The translations under genes were made by a program, and so were the position numbers. Source: Lentisphaeria bacterium (GTDB lineage Bacteria; Verrucomicrobiota; Lentisphaeria; Oligosphaerales; Oligosphaeraceae). Taken from it: 10,795 nucleotides of DNA. The notes beneath the pieces were generated by a model. That model searched no databases. It saw only the letters and a program-made list of their open reading frames with translations, and was not told the origin of the DNA. The stretch spans positions 1 to 10,795 of the forward strand of contig JAQVUB010000048.1 of the NCBI GenBank assembly GCA_028699735.1, written 5' to 3'. Below are positions 6,502 to 10,795 of this stretch, one piece after another; within the stretch, counting starts at the first letter, position 1; the number at the start of each line of letters is the position of its first letter.

Positions 6502-6530
6502 AGTATATAAATATAATTCACAATTGCCAA
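6502..6530 (-). promoter_or_regulatory. Sigma-70-type promoter of the rpsP operon
   Basis: On the minus strand TTGGCA (6530-6525, 5 of 6 to TTGACA) is followed after 17 bases by TATACT (6507-6502, 5 of 6 to TATAAT). The spacer is AT-rich. Transcription would start near 6495, leaving a leader of about 40 bases before rpsP. The promoter lies just beyond inverted repeat copy B, which separates it from the HAD gene upstream. The call rests on consensus match and position. Confidence 0.7.
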
Positions 6531-6577
6531 GTCGCAAGTGATTTCAGCAAGTTGCGATGCGAAAGAATACGGGTAAT

Positions 6578-6707
6578 CTTTTTTAACAACGAAAAGACAC
6601 GAACGGACACGAAAAAAAATCATGGAAAGTAGGGTTTTCTGCTTTCCATGCGTCTTATCTCCATGAATTTTTTTCGTGTCTGTTCGTGTCTTTCGTGGTA
6701 AAAAAAG
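6578..6707. repeat. Long inverted repeat, copy B (HAD-rpsP gap)
   Basis: The left arm (6578-6625) and right arm (6660-6707) are reverse complements over about 48 bases with only a few mismatches. Each arm has three units of about 10 bp: acgaaaagac, acgaacggac, acgaaaaaaa on the left. A second, perfect 9-bp inverted repeat (catggaaag 6621-6629, ctttccatg 6642-6650) is nested in the centre. The element begins within a few bases of the HAD stop codon and ends about 50 bases before the rpsP promoter. It is the same family as copy A and the one-armed fragment at 1398-1416. Confidence 0.88.
6612..6650 (-). terminator. Rho-independent terminator of the yajC-secDF-HAD unit
   Basis: Read on the minus strand, CATGGAAAG (6650-6642), a 12-base loop and CTTTCCATG (6629-6621) form a perfect 9-bp stem. 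It is followed by one A and eight T residues (6619-6612). It lies about 60 bases after the HAD stop and before the rpsP promoter, as expected for an operon end. The larger arms of copy B could form a competing longer stem. On the plus strand no T-tract directly follows the stem, so the terminator is directional. Confidence 0.7.
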
Positions 6708-6710
6708 AGG

Positions 6711-7490
6711 TTATTTTTTTGGAGGGATATCGCCGACTCCGTCGAGCATGAAGGAGGGCGCGTATCCGAAATGAGTCAGGTCTTCTTTGTGTGTGACTCC
6801 GGAGAAGACGAGGACGGTCTCGAGCTCCGATTCGATACCGGCAATGATGTCGGTATCCATGCGGTCGCCAACGATAACTGTTTCCTCCGGTCGGCACTGC
6901 AGCTTTTTCAATGCAATGCGCATAATTAGGGGATTCGGTTTTCCCAGGAAATACGCTTTGCATCCGGTAGCCATTTCGATGGGGGCGACCAGTGCGCCGG
7001 TAGCGGGGACGATGCCGCGTTCAGCGGGGCCGGTCATATCCGGGTTGGTTCCGATCAGTTTGGCTCCTTTGTGTACCAGAGTGACCGCGTCCTCGATTTT
7101 TTCAAAGTTGTAGGAGCGGGTTTCGCCGATGACGACGTAATCCGGATCGACATTGTTCATCGAGAAGCCGGATTCGTAGAGAGCCTGAATGAGTCCGGCT
7201 TCGCCGATGACATAGGCACTGCCGCGTGGTTTCTGGCTGGCCAGGAAAGTGGCTGTGCACAATGCGCTGGTGTAGAAATGGGTTTCATCGACCTCAATAC
7301 CCAGGCGAGCCAGTTTTTGGCTTAGTTCCCGGGGAGAACGTTCGCTGCTGTTGGTCAGAAACAGGAATTCTTTCTGTTCCTTCTGCAGCCAGTTGACGAA
7401 ATCCTTTGCGCCCGGCAGCAGCTGGTTTCCGTGGTAGATGACTCCATCCATGTCACAGATAAAGGCTTTTTTATTCTGCAGAACCTGCAT
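6711..7490 (-). CDS. HAD-superfamily phosphatase, subfamily IIA (NagD-like)
   Basis: This 259-residue soluble protein has all four HAD motifs: DMDGV (13-17, nucleophile Asp13 and acid/base Asp15), LTNSS (45-49), the motif III lysine in GKPNP (183-187) and VGDRMDTDI (207-215) for Mg2+ binding. TNPD and GTGALVAP-like segments (148-170) belong to the C2 cap typical of the IIA/NagD group, and the length fits NagD (250 residues). Family members dephosphorylate nucleotides, pyridoxal phosphate, 4-nitrophenyl phosphate or phosphoglycolate, so the natural substrate cannot be named. It starts 12 bases after secDF, and its ribosome site (AGGGAG) overlaps the secDF stop codon, implying cotranscription and probably coupled translation. 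A phosphatase in a Sec operon has no obvious functional link. It ends next to inverted repeat copy B, which supplies the terminator. Confidence 0.9.
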   Translation of the reverse strand: MQVLQNKKAFICDMDGVIYHGNQLLPGAKDFVNWLQKEQKEFLFLTNSSERSPRELSQKLARLGIEVDETHFYTSALCTATFLASQKPRGSAYVIGEAGLIQALYESGFSMNNVDPDYVVIGETRSYNFEKIEDAVTLVHKGAKLIGTNPDMTGPAERGIVPATGALVAPIEMATGCKAYFLGKPNPLIMRIALKKLQCRPEETVIVGDRMDTDIIAGIESELETVLVFSGVTHKEDLTHFGYAPSFMLDGVGDIPPKK

Positions 7491-7502
7491 GCAAAGGACT
7501 CC

Positions 7503-10229
7503 CTATTTGGCGCTTGCCGGGGCTGCACTCTTAACCGAATAGGTCTTTTTGTCTTCGTGGCGGTGCCAGTGGTTGACAATGGCACTGGAGATGAAGATTG
7601 TCGAGTAGGTACCGGTAATCATTCCGTAGAACATGACGATGGCGAAATCGAAGATGACGCCGCCGCCGAAGACCAGCAGGGAGACTACAGCCAGCATGGT
7701 GGTTATGGAAGTCAGAATGGTACGGGAAAGAGTTTGATTAATACTCAGGTTGACCAGTTCCTGATAGCTCAAATCTTTGCGCAGAGGCCGGGTTTCCCGG
7801 ATACGGTCAAAAATGACGATGGTATCATTGAGTGAATAACCGATAATGGTCATCAGCGCCGCAACTACAGTCAAAGAAAGTTCTCCCTGATGCAGGATGA
7901 AAAACAGTCCTGCCGAGACAATGACGTCATGAATGACCGCAACGACGGCTGCCATTCCGTAAACAAATTCAAAGCGGAAAGACAGGTAGACGATGATCGC
8001 AATAAAGGACAGAAAGGAGGCCAGCAAAGCGTCATTGCGGAACTTGCTGCCGACGCTGCCGCCGACCGAGTACGTTGAACTCGGTGTCAGTTTGCATTCC
8101 GGGAAAGCGGCATCGAGAGCCTGCCCGAATTCGCTGGGGTCGCCGGCCATTTTAGGCAGGATGATTTCCAGTTCACGGTCGCCGCCTTGGCCACGTTTGT
8201 AACCGACCCGGACGCGTTCCTGCCCCTGGGAATCCAGCCATGTGCGGATTTTCTCGACATCGGGGGCTTCTCCATCGCAGGAGTAAGTAAGTTGCGTTCC
8301 GCCGGAGAAATCGATGCCGAGGACGCTATTGTGTCGGAAGACTACACTCAACAGGGAAATCACGACCAGCACAATCGAGCCGATGATGATTTTCCGTCCG
8401 TACTTAAAAAAGTCGATTTGGGTATTGCTGAATAATTTCAAGGCTCGCATGGGCAGATTTTTCAGCCAGTTTTTGCTGATCATCAGATCAAAGATGGCGT
8501 GTGTCATGAACAGGGCGGTGAACATGCTGGCGAGGATACCAAAGGTCAGGGTTACGGCAAAGCCGCGCACCGAGCCGGAGCCGTACTTATATAGGAAGAA
8601 GCAGGTAAAAAGGGTGGTCAGGTTGGAATCCAGGATACAGCTGAAGACGCGTTCATAACCGGCTTTGACCGCAGCGGCCAGGCTTTTACCCTTGGCCAGT
8701 TCTTCACGGAAGCGTTCGAAGATGAGGACGTTGGCGTCAACAGCCATGCCGATGGTCAGTACCATACCGGCCAGGCCGGGCATGGTGATGGTTGCCTTGG
8801 TGATGGCCATCGTACCGATAACCAGCAGACCATTGACAATCAATGCCAACACTGCCACGATGCCGGCAAATTTGTAGTACCACAGCATCATAATAATGAC
8901 CAGAAACAAGCCGAAAATGCCGGCCATCGCACCGCTGCGGATGGAGTCCACACCCAGGCTGGGCTCAGTGCCGAATTCACTGCTGATTTCAATGGAAACC
9001 GGCAGATTGCCGGAGGCGATGACGCCGGAGAGACGGCGCGCTTCTTCGACGGTAAAGGAGCCGCTGATTTCGGCCTGGCCGCCGGAAATGGCTTCGCGGA
9101 TATTGGGTGCGCTGTAGACGCGGTCATCAAGAACGATGGCCAAACGCCGTCCAACATTTTTGCCGGTGACATCAGCGAAGGCGGCAGCGCCTCTGGAGTT
9201 GAAGCGCAGGCTGATCGACCAGTTGCCGAATTCGTTGACATTGGGTACGGCGCGGTCGACATCATCGCCTTTGATCAGTTCCGGGTTCTTTTCGATGAAC
9301 AGAACTTCTGTTCTGACTTCCCCATTGCTCTCCTCCTCAATTTCCTTGCGGAGCAGGTGCACAGGGGTCTGGAAGGTGCGCGGATTGGCATTATACTGGC
9401 TGACCAGTTCGTTGTTGTCAACGGCCACCAGATGGAATTGCAGGCGGGCGCTCTGTTTGATCGTATGGCGTATGTCACTCTTGTCGGCCTCGTCCACACT
9501 GGGCATGCGGATGGAGATGGAATCCGAGGTGATCGCCTTGATCTCAGGCTCGGTCACACCCATGTTATCAAGGCGGTTGCGCAAAATTTCCAGAACCCGG
9601 TCACGAATTTCCTCAGGACGGTCATTGGCAGAGAGTTTGCTGGCATCAAAACCGACGATGAATTCGGTGCCGCCTTTGAGATCCAATCCCAGATTGAGCT
9701 TGCCAGCGGATTTCAAACGCACATAGCGCAAAACCGTTTTGTTGGAGGCCTTGCCCTGCAACGGAATCTTGATAAAATTTCCGAGACCAATGCGGTAATG
9801 GTCTGAATCCCCATTGGCGGCCCATTCGACCGCCTTATAGCCGGAAACTTTGCTGTCGCTTTTCAGGGTTTCATCGACCCGTTTGAGCAATTCCTGATAA
9901 TCCGCATAAGCTTTGCGGCCTTCATTCTCCGGTTTTTTGCTCTGTTCGAGATATTCCGGGGAACTGGTGAGTTTTTGATGCTGTTCAGTGAGTTGCTTGT
10001 ATTCTTCGCCTTCCTTGTCGCTGATTTTCTCGATTTTGATTTTGAGCTCTTCGGCCTGTGTGATCAGGGGAACCTGTTCTGCGTCGCGTGCGAGTTTGTC
10101 CACCTGCTTTTGCGCCATTTTCTGGAACTCGTTCAGGTAATCGCGGTCGGTGATTGGGAACATCGACCAGGTCCAGGCGATAACCACCAGCAGTATGATA
10201 CTCCAACGGATAATCAGCGATTTTTTCAT
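7503..10229 (-). CDS. secDF: SecD-SecF fusion, protein export accessory subunit
   Basis: SecDF uses the proton gradient to pull preproteins out of SecYEG on the outer side of the membrane. The 908 residues hold SecD and then SecF in one frame. SecD: a membrane segment (8-24), a Lys/Glu-rich, probably coiled-coil stretch (about 30-125), LGLDLKGG (180-187), GRRLAIVLDDRVYSAP (360-375), GSFTVEEARRLSGVIASG (390-407), membrane helices from about 432, and GMAVDANVLIFERFREE (494-510) carrying the conserved transmembrane Asp498. SecF: a membrane segment (613-630), LGIDFSGGTQL (637-647), further helices, and GYSLNDTIVIFDRIRE (797-812) with Asp802. The region before LGLDLKGG is about 55 residues longer than in E. 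coli SecD. ATG 10229 has AAGG about 10 bases upstream. It lies 80 bases after yajC, the usual partner gene. Confidence 0.97.
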   Translation of the reverse strand: MKKSLIIRWSIILLVVIAWTWSMFPITDRDYLNEFQKMAQKQVDKLARDAEQVPLITQAEELKIKIEKISDKEGEEYKQLTEQHQKLTSSPEYLEQSKKPENEGRKAYADYQELLKRVDETLKSDSKVSGYKAVEWAANGDSDHYRIGLGNFIKIPLQGKASNKTVLRYVRLKSAGKLNLGLDLKGGTEFIVGFDASKLSANDRPEEIRDRVLEILRNRLDNMGVTEPEIKAITSDSISIRMPSVDEADKSDIRHTIKQSARLQFHLVAVDNNELVSQYNANPRTFQTPVHLLRKEIEEESNGEVRTEVLFIEKNPELIKGDDVDRAVPNVNEFGNWSISLRFNSRGAAAFADVTGKNVGRRLAIVLDDRVYSAPNIREAISGGQAEISGSFTVEEARRLSGVIASGNLPVSIEISSEFGTEPSLGVDSIRSGAMAGIFGLFLVIIMMLWYYKFAGIVAVLALIVNGLLVIGTMAITKATITMPGLAGMVLTIGMAVDANVLIFERFREELAKGKSLAAAVKAGYERVFSCILDSNLTTLFTCFFLYKYGSGSVRGFAVTLTFGILASMFTALFMTHAIFDLMISKNWLKNLPMRALKLFSNTQIDFFKYGRKIIIGSIVLVVISLLSVVFRHNSVLGIDFSGGTQLTYSCDGEAPDVEKIRTWLDSQGQERVRVGYKRGQGGDRELEIILPKMAGDPSEFGQALDAAFPECKLTPSSTYSVGGSVGSKFRNDALLASFLSFIAIIVYLSFRFEFVYGMAAVVAVIHDVIVSAGLFFILHQGELSLTVVAALMTIIGYSLNDTIVIFDRIRETRPLRKDLSYQELVNLSINQTLSRTILTSITTMLAVVSLLVFGGGVIFDFAIVMFYGMITGTYSTIFISSAIVNHWHRHEDKKTYSVKSAAPASAK

Positions 10230-10309
10230 GAGCTTTCTACCTTAAAACTTCTTTCCCCTGGATATACTCAACTTCCAAGTTTACGTTGCAACCGGAATAT
10301 AAAAAACGT

Positions 10310-10663
10310 TTATTTCTCCTCCGCTTTTTCAGCGGCAGGTTCATTGATAATTTCGGCTACTGCTGAGCGGACAAATTCGATTTCGACTTTATCCGCAAAG
10401 AGGATACGAACCGTCCGGTCGGAGACCTTGCTGATCACGCCAAGAGCGCCGCTGGTGGTCATGACTTTATCGCCGGCTTTCAGGGTCTTGAGCATCTCCT
10501 GAACTTGCTGCTGCTTCTTTTTCTGTGGACGGATGAACAGAAAGTACATCAGACCAAACAGGGGGATCATAATCAGCAGAGAGCCGAAGGGGTTTCCGGC
10601 CTGCCCGTTGCCGGCAGCGCCAGCCTGTGCCAGATGACAGAAAGACAGCAGTGATAATTCCAC
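10310..10663 (-). CDS. yajC: Preprotein translocase subunit YajC
   Basis: YajC is a small membrane protein that associates with SecDF and the YidC insertase. The 117-residue product has a short Gly/Ala-rich N-terminus, one membrane helix (about 27-44), the hallmark IRPQKKKQ (44-51) and a cytoplasmic domain with LKAGDKVMTTSGALGVISKV (61-80), ending in an acidic tail. It begins with GTG at 10663, chosen because GGAG lies 6 bases upstream and the frame has no better start. It is the first visible gene of the yajC-secDF-HAD unit. The leader (10664-10795) shows no further gene. Confidence 0.95.
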   Translation of the reverse strand: MELSLLSFCHLAQAGAAGNGQAGNPFGSLLIMIPLFGLMYFLFIRPQKKKQQQVQEMLKTLKAGDKVMTTSGALGVISKVSDRTVRILFADKVEIEFVRSAVAEIINEPAAEKAEEK

Positions 10664-10735
10664 AGTAATCTCCGTAAATCAATAAAAAACAAGGAATGCC
10701 TGACAAAACAGACGCTTTTCAACCGTAAATCTTTC

Positions 10736-10763
10736 AATGTAACCTTTTTTCGGCATTTTTCAA
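10736..10763 (-). promoter_or_regulatory. Weak candidate promoter for yajC
   Basis: On the minus strand TTGAAA (10763-10758, 5 of 6 to consensus) is followed after 16 bases by TACATT (10741-10736, 4 of 6). Transcription would start about 65 bases before the yajC GTG. Matches of this quality are common by chance in AT-rich DNA. The true promoter may lie outside the window if yajC belongs to a longer operon. Confidence 0.2.
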
Positions 10764-10795
10764 TCGCAGCACTGAAAATTCCAGATAGATGGACT

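Noticed and set aside
9136..9806. Plus-strand open frames of 149-196 codons opposite secDF.
   Set aside because: They lie antisense to the strongly conserved SecD domain, are low in complexity (Ser/Arg-rich) and lack family motifs.
10734..10795. Minus-strand frame entering from the right edge and stopping at 10734, as the end of an upstream gene.
   Set aside because: Only about 19 codons are visible, with no recognisable motif. Another minus frame is also open there, so coding cannot be supported.
1..10795. tRNA or rRNA genes, CRISPR arrays, toxin-antitoxin pairs, phage or integrative elements.
   Set aside because: No matching sequence patterns or gene families were found. Apart from the repeats, the window is explained by housekeeping genes.

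Overview
This 10.8-kb window is a compact, mostly minus-strand stretch of bacterial housekeeping genes at roughly 50% GC. The gene content (a fused SecD-SecF, an rpsP-KH-trmD-rplS operon without rimM, a PcnB-type poly(A) polymerase, a ROK regulator) and the dispersed ACGAA-rich inverted repeats suggest the PVC superphylum, possibly a Lentisphaerota/Victivallis-like bacterium. That placement is inference from protein style and repeat type; no rRNA or other decisive marker is present.

Layout from left to right. Positions 1-72 hold a 9-bp-period degenerate tandem repeat rich in GGG. It is followed by a short leader and the only plus-strand gene, a ROK-family transcriptional regulator (167-1372). 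Everything else lies on the minus strand and is best read from right to left. The first transcription unit is yajC (10663-10310), a secD-secF fusion (10229-7503) and a HAD-IIA phosphatase (7490-6711). It ends in a stem-loop plus T-tract terminator at 6650-6612, inside a long inverted repeat. The second unit starts from a good sigma-70-type promoter (6530-6502) and carries rpsP (6455-6159), a KH-domain protein (6139-5738), trmD (5720-5004) and rplS (5017-4670). A second inverted repeat (4487-4613) separates it from rnhB (4439-3768), pcnB (3764-2493) and a D-Ala-D-Ala carboxypeptidase (2457-1420), which are tightly spaced. The last gene runs convergently towards the ROK gene, and a one-armed fragment of the same repeat lies between them.

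The genes cover protein export (YajC, SecDF), ribosome assembly and tRNA modification (S16, KH protein, TrmD, L19), RNA/DNA hybrid and RNA 3'-end processing (RNase HII, PcnB) and cell-wall trimming (DD-carboxypeptidase). The ROK protein is probably a sugar-responsive repressor; its targets are not visible here.

I see no mobile element, CRISPR array, defence cassette, biosynthetic cluster or clearly new system. The most noteworthy signals are: a family of long inverted repeats whose two arms change together between copies and which sit at gene 3' ends; the 9-bp repeat with a predicted G-quadruplex motif upstream of the ROK gene; a possible 9-codon leader peptide coupled to that gene; loss of the usual catalytic aspartate in the ROK protein; and a Glu in place of the usual catalytic Asp in TrmD.
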